DNA of 64,000 nt, from the NCBI GenBank assembly GCA_032622095.1, contig CP136066.1, positions 43,413,835 through 43,477,834 on the forward strand, in the 5' to 3' direction. Below are positions 41,001 to 56,000 of this stretch, piece by piece (the stretch's first letter is position 1; the number at the start of each line of letters is the position of its first letter). This DNA is from Siphonodentalium dalli. Taxonomy: Eukaryota; Mollusca; Scaphopoda; Gadilida; Siphonodentaliidae. The translations under genes were made by a program, and so were the position numbers. Under the pieces are notes generated by a model. It did no database searches. It worked only from the letters and a program-made list of their open reading frames with translations, and was not told where the DNA came from.

Positions 41001-44000
41001 GCATTGTATATGCTAAGAATATATGTTAGCATGTTGTGATATTGATCTCAAAATGCTCTGTCTTTAAAATTTGCCAGGTTCAGCTACTAGTATGCATAAC
41101 TTGTAACGTGTGTTGCCATCACCATTCCAATATGAAATATTTGGAACCTATTCACTGCTAAATTACTTGGTACATGATCAAATGTAATAATAACTAAACT
41201 TATTACACCCCTATTCTTAGAATCATATTGTTTCTGCCATGCAATATTTTGATTCTAATTCCGCACATTGCAGAATTGGAGGATGACAACAAACCCTGTA
41301 TGTTTCTGAATAAACTTTAAAGACATATTATGGACTTGTTCGAATGCTATAAACTTATAAGTTAGTTCTCAGGCTCTATTCCAACCTGGGGAATGTAGCA
41401 TTCTACTAACATCACCGAAAATTTCAAAGAAATCGGCCATACCACTCCATAGAAAACATCGTCTGAACTATGCTCAATTGTAAATATTTACATCTTTTGG
41501 GACGCAACAATCAGCTATAAACTAACGCAAATGATTTCTACCGTCATTGCATTTAATTAATATATAAGAATGACGGTGTGCGTTGTCAATTTGGATTAAT
41601 ATTCGTAAACATAACTACTTTGAGCAAGATTATTCCCCATTTCTATTTGCTCGCCCTGCCGGAGTGTTTCACATCACTTTAATTTATGGGATTCTAAAAA
41701 AATTTCAACAATACGGTACCCTCAATGCTAACCCTCAAAATATCAACACCCTAATCTCAGGCAAATCATAGATTATAATACATGTATTCTATATTCTTTT
41801 CCATGAGGCTATGTTGGTAATTCTTATCAGTTGTAATGAGGCGACACTAAGCATGCCTAGTGGGAGAGATTTTCAGCACTATAAACTTTTTTTTGTCAAA
41901 TAGGAACACCTAACATAAAGTTCCCAGGATAATTTCTTGTTTGACTATTTATAGATCAATGGTTTTATCTTGCAATTGGACCATCTTTTTAAAAAATAGA
42001 AGTTTATTTTGAAGTGTGCAACTCTATTATGTGAATATTCTGTTGATATGAGTAATTATTTTGGTTGATATATAATATTTAGAACGAGAGGCCGATCACG
42101 ATCGGCAGATGTTTAACCCATACCTTGGCGATAACGATTAGCTATTTTCATAAATCCTTACACCAACCTTTTCAACAATTCAAACCTTACTTTTAAAGCT
42201 ACTCGATCCGATTAAGCACCCCTCAGTTACTATTTATTTGGTTTAGGGGTAACAAATATTTTATTCAAATCGAGGAACCCATTCATCAAATTCAGAGTAA
42301 GCAGATATCAATTTTTTAAATCCATTATCTTTAACCACCTGGAATATTTAGTGGCCGTATGAAAGTCGATGAAGATGGATAACTCTAAAATCAAGTGGCT
42401 TTTTTGTGTCAGATATATGACAAAGCAGCAAAATTTCATTGTACAAAATGTTGATAAATAACAGGTTTTGGGCAATTTTATACTATAGTGGACTGTGGTT
42501 AGCATTATTTTTGGGCAATTAATCGATTCTGATAACTGAAGCGGAATTGTTGTTGGAATCTGATGATATGGGGACCATCAAATCGGATTGAGTACCTTTA
42601 AGTTCACAAGTGGCATAAGCCTTATTGGGCACCTTCCATATGAACATGGATATGGCATTTGATTCCAACCTATTAAGTCAGTTTAAAATAGATATATAGT
42701 CTAGTCAGATTGAAAATAGATTCATTACATTGGATAGCATACTGTATGGCCATGGAATGGGTAGGGTTAATTTTCTTCTAAGCTAAACATTGGAAAGATA
42801 TAATATATGTAAACAGTGGAAATATAATTAAAGTTATGGTTAATATCTTCAAACCAATCGATACCAAAATCTATACAGGTGAAGAATGTATCAGCATTAA
42901 CATGGATGCAATTATATATATAGTGATCATGTGAAAAATATCTAGTTATCACATTGTTTCAACAGGATTGGTGGAGGATGTTAATATTTTTAAGCAAATA
43001 AACCAAATGACCCTCACTATACAGGTTAGGGGTGTGTTATCATAAACTATGCCAAGAACTATAAACATAATCAATGGAAATATTTGAGTTATGAAATCGG
43101 ATAGAATGGGGTTAATCTTACCCAAACTAATGAACTGATAAACACAAAAAAGTCTATGAAAAGCATGTCATTGGATTTAGCAAAACCCATACAATAAGCC
43201 AGTCCCTAATGTCATGAACCTATTACAACAAAGGGGTTAACTCAATATTGCACAGAAAAGCAGAACTAGCCTGAGTGTAATCAATTAGCTTTGACAGGTT
43301 TTATCAACAGACTCCCCAGAGCAATGTTATTTATCTCTATGGTATGTAGTGTCCAGTTAAACATTGCCAATAATACACTCTGTGTTATGTGAGATCTTCT
43401 CTTCTCACAGTACAGGCTTACTTTATCAGTCACTTTAATTTTAAATGGCCATAACTCTGTTAAAATATACCCGATCAAATTCGAACCTGATCTGTATTTC
43501 GGGATGAGGACCATATGTACCAAATTTGGTGCTGATCAGATGAAAAATATTTAAGTCAACACAGCTTGGATGAATTCTATTTAAAAACAAGAGCAGAAAG
43601 GGTTAACTAAACGATACCAAAAACCATACAGATAAAGAACATGCTAAGAAAAACCTAGGTAAGAAATATGAGGCACATCAGAAGAAAATTGTTTGACTTA
43701 GATGCATCAGATAGCATTTGTGTGCAGGGTTAATTATTTTCTAAACCGATCAACCAATCGATACCAAAAACTATACAGGTGAGGGGTGTGTCATTATAAA
43801 CCTACATATCAAATATGAACACAATCGGACAAAAAATACTTAAGTTATGGCATCGGATAGAACATGACTATGTGCGGATGCAAAGTGTTAATAATTTCTA
43901 AACCGATCAACCGATCAATACCAAAAACTATACAGGTGAGAAGTGTGTCATCATAAACATGCACATAAAATTTGAACACGATTCGATACAAAATATTTGA

Positions 44001-47000
44001 GTAAATGAATCGGATAGCAAGTGTCTACAGACAGACGGACGGACGAACGACGGAGGGTTGATCCGGACGTCGGCATTATGTGTACCATACATGGTATGGG
44101 TACACATAAAAATTGTCCTGAAACTATGAAATAATTTTCGAAGTTGTTTTAGTTTGTATAAATGCCATGATCTGTCAAACATGTAGAAATTCATTTTGAA
44201 ATTGGGAAAACGTTATGAGCTGCTAAATCCATTGAAACACTTTCACACAAAAATAATTCACAACTCATTGGACTGGACCACATAGTTGATATTTATGTTG
44301 TGAGACATTTTGAGAGTCCAAGATGACTGTTCAAATCAAGTGCTTCATACATGTTTGTGTGAACAAAAATAATTGCAACATGTAGTGGAGCTTGGAGTAG
44401 CCAAAATGTACATGCATGCACAAGGGACGTAATTCACAGGTGTGACATTATGACTTTTAATTTACCGAGAAATGCTTAAATATCACCCCTAAGTGTGTAA
44501 TAATTAATCCTTTCATGACGGGAGCCACGCTGAATCAGCATTAAAGATCCTGTGCCAGTGCATTCTCTTATGTATGCGAGTCTCCCATACTAGTAGGGAT
44601 ATATAAGAGAATGCACTGGCTTACAAGGTAAACGTAAATATTGTTAGGCCAATGTATTCTCTTATATATGCGAGGCTCCCTATGGGAGACTCGCATATAT
44701 AAGAGAATACATTGGCACAGGGTTTTCACAAAATATCAGGAAGCTCCAGTCATGAAAGAGTTAACTATAATGTCTGCATATGAGCATTTTGTTGTAGTAA
44801 ATGTATATCTAACTCTCTATGAACTTATCTGATAGGGGGTGGAGCCAATGTTGGTGGGCGTGGTTCTGGAGGTAAGACGTGTGGCTTGTTGATTTTATTT
44901 CTTTTTGTACCTCAGTTTTTTTCTCGCATGTGTTATCATTTTTACTTTTGCTTTGTTTTGTCAGTTTTGAAGTCTTGGAAGGAATCGGTTGTGTGACAAA
45001 TTTATCATTTATGTTATTCTTTGAGAGAGACTATCATTGCCTTTGTATGCTTGAGCTTTTAACCCTTTCTATGCTAAATGGATTCTCCCATTCAGTTATA
45101 ATCAAAACATTGGAATGGTCTATTATTCATTTGGAGGGGTTTTCAGCAAAAATAAACAGACGACAGATAATAAAAGTGCGGAAGGAGTCCTATTTATTTG
45201 CATGAAATGTTCAGATAATAAATTTAACAAACAACCAGTGGTCATTGTTGAACATATTATCAGAACATTTCATAAGGTAACTACTCGTCGATGAGTATTT
45301 AGTATAGGAAGGGTTAAACTAGCGAAACTCAACCTTCTAGATTAGAAAGTTATTTCTTAAATTTGCAGTGCTGTCTTTTTCAATTCAACTCTATTTTCAT
45401 CATTTGAGACAAGTCTGAGTTTAGTGTCCCTGTCATTTGCAGAATGAGGTCCCCAGAGGTTGAATTTAGTGATGCTATCCCGCACAGTGGGCTAGCATCA
45501 CTAAATTCACCCTCTTTGGACCTCATTCTGCATGGCCGCATCTGCTATGAGAGACATATACCCAGATTGAAGTTCCCAAATGGTGAATATTGTGATGTAC
45601 ACCCATTGGGAACCTCGATTATGTAATGTGTCGTCTGCCAATTTGGGGATATAGAGAAACTAAACTAAAAAAGAAATAGAATCTATGTGAAGAAGTTTCT
45701 ATAGAAATTTGATAATAAAGAAACTTTTCAGAGAAGATGAGGGCTAAGCAGAATGAGGTCACCAGTGTGTGAATTACGATATGCAGGGTAGGGTCACTAA
45801 ATTCACCCTCTGGGGACCTCATTCTGCAAATGACAGGCATCTTATACTCAGGCCTGATTTGAGACCACATTAAAATGAACATACTATTTATGTTGGTAGT
45901 GAACTATTATAATAATGATGACTGTGCTTCGTGTGAACATTGCCGATTGTCGCCCGAGAAACCAATATATAGAGATTACCTACAGTTTTAAATTTGTTTG
46001 AATACCGAAATATCTCATGAGTGACTGGAAAGAAATATTGAATTTTCACGATTTTATTATATGCCCCTTGTTAATGTTGCTAAATTAACTCTAATTCAAT
46101 TATTAACTCTACTTAATTAAAGCAGAGATGTATATAATATATCTAATTTACATCCATGATTAAAGAGCGTGTGTCAATGTTTACAAAAAGGAAAGGGTCT
46201 ATTGGCCTAATTTTGAAATTGACACATTGCAGAATTATTGATTGATCATGTGGCATCATAAATTTGTCGCTTTTGATTGGCTAGTGAACACACACTGATC
46301 ACTCGATCTACCCTGGCTGCACATGTGTTCCTGGTAGTTGTTTATATCAAGTCAGTGAGCTGCATTGAAATATCGGAACCTACAGTGTAAACAACGGAAC
46401 TTGATTTCACTGTAGCTCCAAAGAGATATGTACAACGATCTATGTTACGGTAAATTTCCATTATTTTATAAGCAAGCATATGATAAATAGGCATTATCCG
46501 AGAGAGATATTGGTTCCAAGGGGAGACTATCAGCAATGTTTTCCTCCAGCACATTCATCATTGTTTTTATTATACCGAATAGACAATGTCCCTCGAGTTA
46601 TGACTGAGTATGAGTTTCTAAACTCTGTGTTTACCATCGATTAACCTCACAATGTCAGAAGATGAAACATCCGCAAAACATTTGTTGACAACACAGGCGG
46701 CCATGTTCTACAAGAATGTGGAAGTCATTTTGCTTTCAAATAAAAAAAAAATCATCTTTAGCTATTTCCTTGAGTTAATTACTTTGGGACGTTTGGTCTG
46801 AGCGATAAACATCGCAAAAAATTGTTGACCGGCAATGTTTCAAGGGAGGGAAAAACATTGCAAAATGAGTAACAGAATCGAATGAGGAACTAACACAGTG
46901 TCTTAATGTGAGGTATAGTAAAATCTTATGTTTCATGACTCTCTCTTTCTAATTTTTATGTTTTTACTACATACAGTAATGCCCTAAGTAATCGACTCCT

Positions 47001-50000
47001 TGACCACAGCAGAATTATGGGTAACTTTTCAGGATTGAGAGCTTTCCGATGAAAGGCAACAAGCCATATTTCCGACTAAATCCTGAAAAGTTACCCATAA
47101 TGTTGCTGTGGTTAAGGAGTCGATTAATTAGAGCATTACTGTAGTATGCGAAATGGTAAAATTTAGCTATCTAGAATTTAAACATGCTGCATGTAAATTT
47201 GAATTCAAATGTTATTATCAATCTTGAAGTTGGACCTAATTAGTGTATTTATGGATTCCAATGACATTTTGTAGAAAACACAATAATACATGATGGCATA
47301 TTCATATATATACATTGGTTTTCTTAAAAGTTCTTGGTTTTAGGCAACCAAAAATGGCAGCTCAGATTGTAAATTCAGAAATTAGAATTTGATATAATAT
47401 AATAATGCCGAAAATTCACCTATATCAGTTGGATCTGTCTGTTAGTATTGCATACAGAGCTTAGTCCAATTTCTATTGTATCTTTAATAATCAGAAGCTC
47501 TGCATTATAATTATTCATATGCCAATGTAATGCGCCTGATTGTGACAATGGGAGTAATGCTGCCATCTGATTAACCCTTTGAGTGCCAGCGGCCGATCTC
47601 AAGAGAATGCATTGGCACAGGGTATATGGGTTGATACAAAAATCGACCTGGCACCCAAAGGGTTAATGATGAATGCCTCCTAAATTTAATAATGATATCT
47701 ATAGCTGAATGTGATATACATGTATGTGATAATAACGAGTGAATAAGAAAAGAAAAGAATACCGTAAATATCATCTCTTCAAGCGGTTATCATTGGCGTA
47801 TAAAGTCCTGACCCATATTTGTTGCAAAGCAGTTCTCAGAAGTTTAAATTTTAGCGTACATGTATATGTCTTTTCAGCAACTTTAGTCAGGTTTAGCCAC
47901 ATGTATGTGTAACTTTTAAAGTGTGTTACTATTGCCAGTCACCTGACTCGGGTGAGTATTTCCACTTGGCGTTCACAGTCATTCAGTTTAGACATTTTAT
48001 GTCTGACATGTAACATACTTAGGCCATGCAATGTCAATTTTCCATTTTTCAGGGCCGTGCACATAGTACTGAAAACATTTCAGGCTCTTAAAACAAGTGG
48101 TAATACGGCCAAATTTCGTGAATACTCAAGTGATAATACGCCGCTATTTCATTGAACAAAATTTGATAAATAACACGTTTTGGGAAATTTGATACAACAG
48201 TTGACAGTGGTTAGAATTATTTTGTTGCAATTAATCGATAACTAAAGTGTATTTTGAAGAAATGTTGTTGTTGTATCTTGATGATATGGGGACCCTCTGA
48301 TCGGATTGAATACCTTTAATCATTCTATTTGACTTATTTTATGTTATTTTATATTTTTTCATGTGAACAGGTTTTATGAAAATGGTTGGGGTCATTGCTG
48401 GTAATGATATATCTCACACTACTATTTATTACCGTGTATATTTTATGTTTATTAATAGATTGGTGTATTATCGATTAGATAATTGTGTAACCATTTTCTA
48501 TCTTGACAAGCTGAGCTTTTGACTATATTCATACGCTGGAAAATTTCCTCGCAAATTTTTGTGTAATTTGTCATGGATGGTGCTATATACACAATATTTG
48601 TGGAACTAAATTAAGAGTATGTATGGGTTGAAGTTTCTGTGATTAGAGCTGTGGTTTATAATATTGTTGATTCTTGCCACATATTAAACGTTAATTTCAA
48701 GCAAATTTATGATAGGTGTAACAATTGGTACATGTAGCATTGTCAGGTTTCATTTATTATTCAACTATCGTAACTAAATTTAACTATAATAGTTTGAACT
48801 CAGGGCATGCTAGACCTGATTGTACACAAACTATCAATAATATTCATAACCATTTCATGGCGGGAGCTGTGCTGGTGCAGCATTAAAGATTGTGTGCTTG
48901 TGCATTCTCTCATATATGCGAGTCTCCCATAGGGAGCCTTACATATATAAGAGAATGCACTGGATTACAAGGTTAAGGTAAATATTGTTAAGCCAATGCA
49001 ATGTTCATGGTTTTGCAAAATTTCAGGGAGCTCCAGTAATGGAAGGATTAACACACTATTTTTCAATTATATTCATACTTTATTTTGGGTTTTGCCTCTT
49101 TCATAAAATTTGTGAATTGGGAGTAGCCATATTTAACTATATTTAACCCTTTCAGTGCCAAGTCCGATTTTTGTATCAACCCATATTTTCTTGATCATTT
49201 TTCAAATTTATTGATTATAATAATGTGATACATTGTTGGAAAGAGCTCTTATGGGTTGATACAAAAATCGGACTTTGCACTGAAAGGGTTAATAGCTAAA
49301 TGGTAACTATAGTCTATAATAGTTGAATTCAGGATCTGCCAGACCTGACTGAACACAAACTTTTGATAACGTTCTTAAATTAACCCTTTACCCAACAAAC
49401 CGGCCAAAAACGCCCAAATAAAGCTTCAACAGCCTAAAATATCTTCGGTCTGTCTCAATAACACCATACAAATATGGATATCATTGGAACCGGTTCATTG
49501 ACCTGATTGTGATGGTTACAGTTATGCCCTGTGCCAATGCATTCTCTTATATATGTGAGTCGACCATAGGTCGCCTCGCATATATAAGAGAATGCATTGG
49601 CCTAAAAAAATAATATTTTTCTACATTCTTTGACAATTTTATCATTTTTAATATGTTAAGCCAATGCATTCTCTTATATATGCGAGGCGACCTATGGTCG
49701 ACTCGCATATATAAGAGAATGCATTGGCACAGGGCCGTTCTGTTGGGTAAAGGGTTAACACCCTTCTCCTCTGAGACTTATTTCCTGAAACAATTGTCAG
49801 CCAAATTTTGCCAGTGTATGAATGTAGATGAGACTGAATAATTATTAAGGGGATGACCTTGTACTATTTGAGCTTTCAGAATAATTTGACTATATATATA
49901 CTGTACCATGATAAATTTAATTACATGTAATTGGTCACAGCAGAGCTGGAGCTGATTAACATGTATTTACCAATTGGTATATTCACTGCATATCATTCTG

Positions 50001-53000
50001 AAATCACCAAATACTGAAAGGAAATCTGCATTCTAATTCAACAAATTAAGATTTATAACAACTCTCAAACTAGAGGCGTGTGCAATGTAGCTTTATAATA
50101 AGGTGAAATTATATACAGCATATCGACAATGAATAAAAGAGTTGAAATTAGGGAAAATCTTGTGGGAACCTATTTTGAATAGCACTAATAGGTATTTTTG
50201 TTGAATAACTATGAAAAATAGTATATACAATTGTGCAAATATAGAAGAAAAATTATAAACATTTCTTAAAGGAACTCCATGTACTTATCAATGAGTCAAT
50301 GTGGTGTATAGAAAAACAATTTCATCTTTATTTGCCGTCAAGCAAGTTGTCATTCAAATTTTTTTTCACTATCTCGATGACATGATTCCTTTTCCTCAGT
50401 TTCACTGTGCTTAAAAATACTGAGTTTCTTGTCAAAGTTTAAGGTCAGGGTGTATCACATACACGTACAGTGTGAATTAGAAACAGTTTCATCATAAACA
50501 TTGCTTTGCATTTGATCATAACATGTTCCAGGTGGCTGATGCATTTGGTGGCAGTATATATCTTATGTATTCTAAGTTTCCTTTGTCCATGTCAGCTTGG
50601 TGTGTTAGATGCTGCTAAATGATGAAGATACAACCCATGCCTTGGCTCAAGCATAAAAATATAGTGCTGGACATTTGCAGAATGAGGTCCCCAGAGGGTG
50701 AATTTAGTTATTCTTTCCTGAACAGCAGGCTAGCATCACCAAATTCACCCTCTGGGGACCTCATTCTGCATAGTCTCTTACAATTATGAAATTTCACCCA
50801 GGTAATTAATTCAATGTTTATTTCGATATTGGCTCAGAAAAGTAAAAAAAGCATGCAATTTCAAGCTGAGACCACCCCCTACTGTGAATTAGATTATTGG
50901 GAAACAAGTATTATCAAAGAAATATATTCCATGCCTTGTTTATTCAATGTTATAAAAGTTCCCTGTCAGAACATCAAAAAATTCCCAGATTTGGTACTGC
51001 TTGAATATGAGCTACATGTACATGTATATAGCTAGAGTAGAGATTCGTGGCATGATTTTCTTTAAAGTGTACTATTGGACAAGGCATGGGATGTAACCTT
51101 GCTCTCTTGGCTCTGTCTATCTTCACTGTCTGGCAATGATGAAGGAAGCTTGATTTATATTTTATGTAACATTAGATCAATATACTTTTATATATTTTTT
51201 AAACTTTATAAAGATGGTCTATCTCTTCCTATAAGTTTTATATAGTTTCCTGGGTATAAATAAATACATATGAATCAAAGACCCCTGTCTGGAAATGATT
51301 CTGTCAATTAACCCTTTGAGTGCCAGGGGCCGATCTCATCGGCCCTAAACCTACAAAATAAGTCTGTTAAAGAATATAAGAATAAATTATTAAAATTGTA
51401 AAAAATTGTAAAAAAAACAATTGTTAGGCCAATGCATTCTCTTATATATGCGAGGCGACCTATGGTCGACTCGCATATATAAGAGAATGCATTGGCACAG
51501 GGTATATGGGTTGATACAAAAATCGACCTGGCACTCAAAGGGTTAATATTGATTTTTATTTAGAATTTTCTGGTATAATATACATGCAGTCAATTTGGGA
51601 CATTTTATGGCTTGCATTTGTTCAGATGCATGTGGGATAACTCTATTTAAAATTCTATAATAGTACCGAAAAAATGTCACACTTTCCCAGACAGGGTTTT
51701 TTAAATTCATATTTAGTTTATACACCAGAAACTATATAAAACTTGTGTAGGAAGAGATTTAACATCTTTTAATAACTTATTTACTATTAAGTTTATAAAG
51801 TTGTAACTGTAAAGATTGAAGACAAATATAATGCATTGAAAAATGTGTTAATGTAGGTTGTCTTATAAACTTCACAGTTAAACCTTCATAAACCTAGAAG
51901 TAATACCAGATTATTTGTTGACTTTATTTCGTTGTAGGTGTGGCTGCATGACAGTACTGAACCAATGAATATTAAAATGATATTTGTTCATTTCTATCAG
52001 AATGCAGGCAGAAAAAATCTTTGAGTTCTAATTGAGAAAACACTGTTGTGTTTGGAATTTGATTATATAAACAGATCGCAACGTGCATCTGAATTGAGAG
52101 GTACCGGTATCTGTCAAAAGGCTCAATGGTGCAAGAATATATTTCATGAGAGTTAATGCTTGACTTATTATACATAACTCACTCATAGAAAGTATCATGA
52201 CAGTCTCTTGTTTCTGATGCTTGTTGCGCTCTGTATTTATTCCACACCCATTAATTGTTCATCAATTTGTTTTCAATGCAGTAGCCAATGGACACATGGA
52301 TGTTGAAAAAAATGACATCAATTCTCATAAACCGATATATGTGCAAACTAGTGATGACTTGGTTTTGTATATTGTTAAAGGGGTACATTAAATCCTGCCA
52401 TTTATGGGACCATCTCATTTTATACTGAACAGAATATATGCAACAAATGAATGAATTTGAGCCATGGATTTTTGCAAAATACACTTGTATGCTCTATGGA
52501 TAAGGCAAACAACATGGTAATTATAATGAAAATGAATTTATGACTGGAGTCATAAATTCATTTTGATTACAATTAACATGTTGTTTGTATTGTTCATAGA
52601 GCGCACAAGTGTTTTGTGCACTAATCCATGGCTCAAATTCATTCATTTGTTGCATATATTCTGTTGAGTATAAAATGAGATGGTCCCACAAATGACCGGA
52701 TTTAGTGTACATTACCCCCTTAATATACAGTTATTATCCATAATAAATGTCTTTTACATCAATGGGTGTGGAATGAATCTCAATACCAAATATATCTTGA
52801 TTTTACATACATTTGTAGGGTACGTTGGATATCACCCTAACCTGGCTTCAAAATATGGTACTGGTCATATGCAGAATAAGTTTAGAATTTAGTGACGTTA
52901 TCCCACACAGTGGGCTAGCATCACCAAATTCATCCTCTGGGGACCACATTCTGCGTGGCCTCATCTGCTATGGGATACCTAGACTCAGATTTAAGTTCCC

Positions 53001-56000
53001 AGATGCTGAATATTGTGATGTGTGCACCCATTGGGCACCTCGATTATGCAATAATGTCATTGGCCAATACATTGTAGATATAGAAAAACCAAATTAAAAA
53101 GGAATTTTTGTGAAGAAGTTATCAAAGAAAGTAAAAAAATTGCTAATTTGATAATAAAGATACATTCCAGAGAAAATGTGGTTTAAGCAGAATGAGGTCC
53201 CCCAGATGGTGAATTTAGTGATGTGGTTGCGTGGGGTTGCGTAACTAAATTCACCCTCTGGGGACCTCGATATTTTGCAAATGACCAGCACTATGTTTAG
53301 AGGCTTACCCCTAGCTTCATGGTAATTGTTATCCCGATTATGTAATATATGTAATATTTGTTAGGAATACAACAGGTGTACTAGTATTATCAGACAAGCC
53401 TGAGTTTAGTTTGCCTGTCATTTGCAGATTGTGGTCCCGAGAGGGTGAATTTAGTGGCGCTATTCCGCTTAGCGGACTAGCATCATCAAATTCACCCTCT
53501 GGGGACCTCATTCTGCTTTGGCCCATATGCTATGGGAGACATAGCCTCAGATTGAAGTTTTCAAATGGTGAATATTGTGATGTACACCCATTGGGAACCT
53601 TGATTATGCAATGTGTCATCTGCCAATTTGAGGATACAGAGAAACTAAACTAAAAAATAAATATATTTCAAAAGAAATTTGATGATAAAGAAACTTTCTA
53701 GAGAAGATGATGCCTCTGGATACCTCATTCTGCAAATGACCGACACTAAATTCAGGCTTATTATCAGAATGTGTTAGTAATATGTGATCAATTTCATTTT
53801 ATGGAACATTTAGTAAGTACATGTAGTTTTCCTCTTTTTTTTCTAAGGAGTCAAAACTAGAGACATACATAGAGGATCTACAACTCGTCCCCAGTTTAAA
53901 GCGGAATTTACAAAACGAGTCCAGTAAATTAGTTCTGTCCAGACCTAATTTACTTGACGAGTTTTAAATTCCGCGGGACGAGTTGTATATTCTAGCTATA
54001 TTTATTACATGATCCAAAACATCGATAAAACATAATGAAATCAACAAATGGGACGTGAAACTAACATCGGATCATATAAGGCCTGCGATGACGTTTCACT
54101 TAACTGTGCATTGTTTGCCTACGTAAAGAAATAGTCCCAGATAAATAAATACTCTTTGATGTATTTAATGGCATAAATTTCATGAAATAACTTTTCAAAC
54201 TCTTTATTCATTAGAGTTTGTTGGAACTAAATCCTGAAAAGTTACCCATAATTCTGCTGTGGCTAAGGAGTCGATTACTTAGGGCATTACTGTAGTATAT
54301 GATATATGTAATAAATGGATGAATTGTTATCTTGCAGCTTCTATAGCAGCTGATAGCGGTAAGACGGCAGGGAAAGGTAAAGGAGGCAAAGGGAAAGCTA
54401 CCGGCAAAGGAACTACAGTACAAGATGTCGAGGTTAGTGGCATGCCTCAAAATATCGTGCCGGATATGTGCAGAATCAGGTCCCCAGAGGGGGGATTTAG
54501 TACACTAAAGTTTATTTGTTGAATTTATTTCATTGTAGGTTTGGCTGTATGACTTTACTACGATTTTTGAAATCTATTTTTGTTAATAAATAACAGGTTT
54601 TGGGCAATTTTATACTATAGTTGACTGTGGTTAGCATTATTTTTGGGCAATTAATCAATTCTGATAACTGAAGCGTCATTTGCAAAAACATTGGTGTTGT
54701 TGGAATTTGATGACATGGGGACCTAGTTCGATAATAATGATATTGTCCTGAGAAGATGAGGCCTAAGCAGAATGAGGTCCCCAGAGGAAGAATATAGTGA
54801 TGCTATCCGGCTGTGTCAGCTAGCATCACTAAATTCACCCTCTGTGTACCCCATTCTGCAAATGTCCGGCATCATATTTTCAGGCCTGATTAGTGGAACG
54901 TAACCCTTTCTTCACTAAATGGATTCTCCTATTCAGTTATAAAAGTATACATTGGAATGATCTCATCTGGTCAGGGGTGTTCAGGAAATACAAGGATTAT
55001 TATTCATTAGATAATTAGACCAAAACAAAATATGTGTGTTTTGGGTTTCCCTACCTACCCTAGAAAAAGGTGCCCACCCAAAACTTTTTATTGGACTTTA
55101 GACACAGATAAATTTTTTTGCTCAGTGGGAAGGGCATCGAAAGGTATCTTACCCATTTTCAAACCTCTCCTATAAAAAAAATTTAGAAGTTTTTTTAGTC
55201 TACTAGTAGTGCTCTGATTATTTCAAGATTAACAATATTTAGCATTGAACCTTTCAATTAATCTGAATTGTGGAGCTTGCTAAATACAGGCACAGTCCTA
55301 GGAATCACTGTCCATGTAATATTGAACTTGATTAAAGTATAATAAATAAATATATTACCTCTACTATATAGATATAACTACCAGTTAGGCAACATCAGAT
55401 TTTGTTATTATGTAAACCATCATCTGATTGGCTAAGACCACCCACTGTGATCTATCACTAAAACGAACAATTCAATTTTTCGTTTGAAAAAAATGCATTT
55501 ATCTCCCCACATTTGACATGTGACAATTAAGTTAATTGTTCTTAATGCGCTCGTTGGGTCATATCAACTCTACCTTGTCTGAGTTGTATATAAATCGTTA
55601 TTTTCCATCCAAATATCAGCATAAATTCACATTTATTGAATTGTTGAAAAACATTTATGACGTAACAGGAAGTGTATCCCTTCAGTTCCCTATTACACAT
55701 TCCTTATTTAAAATTCGCAGCCAAACTCCAGCGCGAGTTATCTCCCATTGCTCCTCTTGATGTGCGGAGAATGGAATATAAATTTTGCTTTCACATTTCA
55801 AGGTATCAACCACCCCTAGGGCTCTACTTGAAAATATATAGATATATTAGTTTGAGATGGTCATTTCTACATTTCTCTAGTAATGAGAATCAGTTAAAAT
55901 TTGTAGTTAGTAGCGTAATAGCAGGGCCAGTTTTAACACATCTGATGTCTGTTTACTCGCATCCGTAATCCCTATTATTCGGATAATTACCGGTTGGCGA

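Noticed and set aside
50520-50560. Micro-exon after CATGTTCCAG
   Set aside because: The segment to the next donor-like GTATAT is 22 bases and not phase compatible with its neighbours.
51924-51960. Acceptor TTCGTTGTAG as a further LRRC71 micro-exon
   Set aside because: The same sequence recurs at about 54525 inside a repeat and no matching donor in phase follows.
55536-55968. Overlapping open frames as a second gene in the LRRC71 intron
   Set aside because: No recognisable domain, no codon-level signal and no plausible splice partners.
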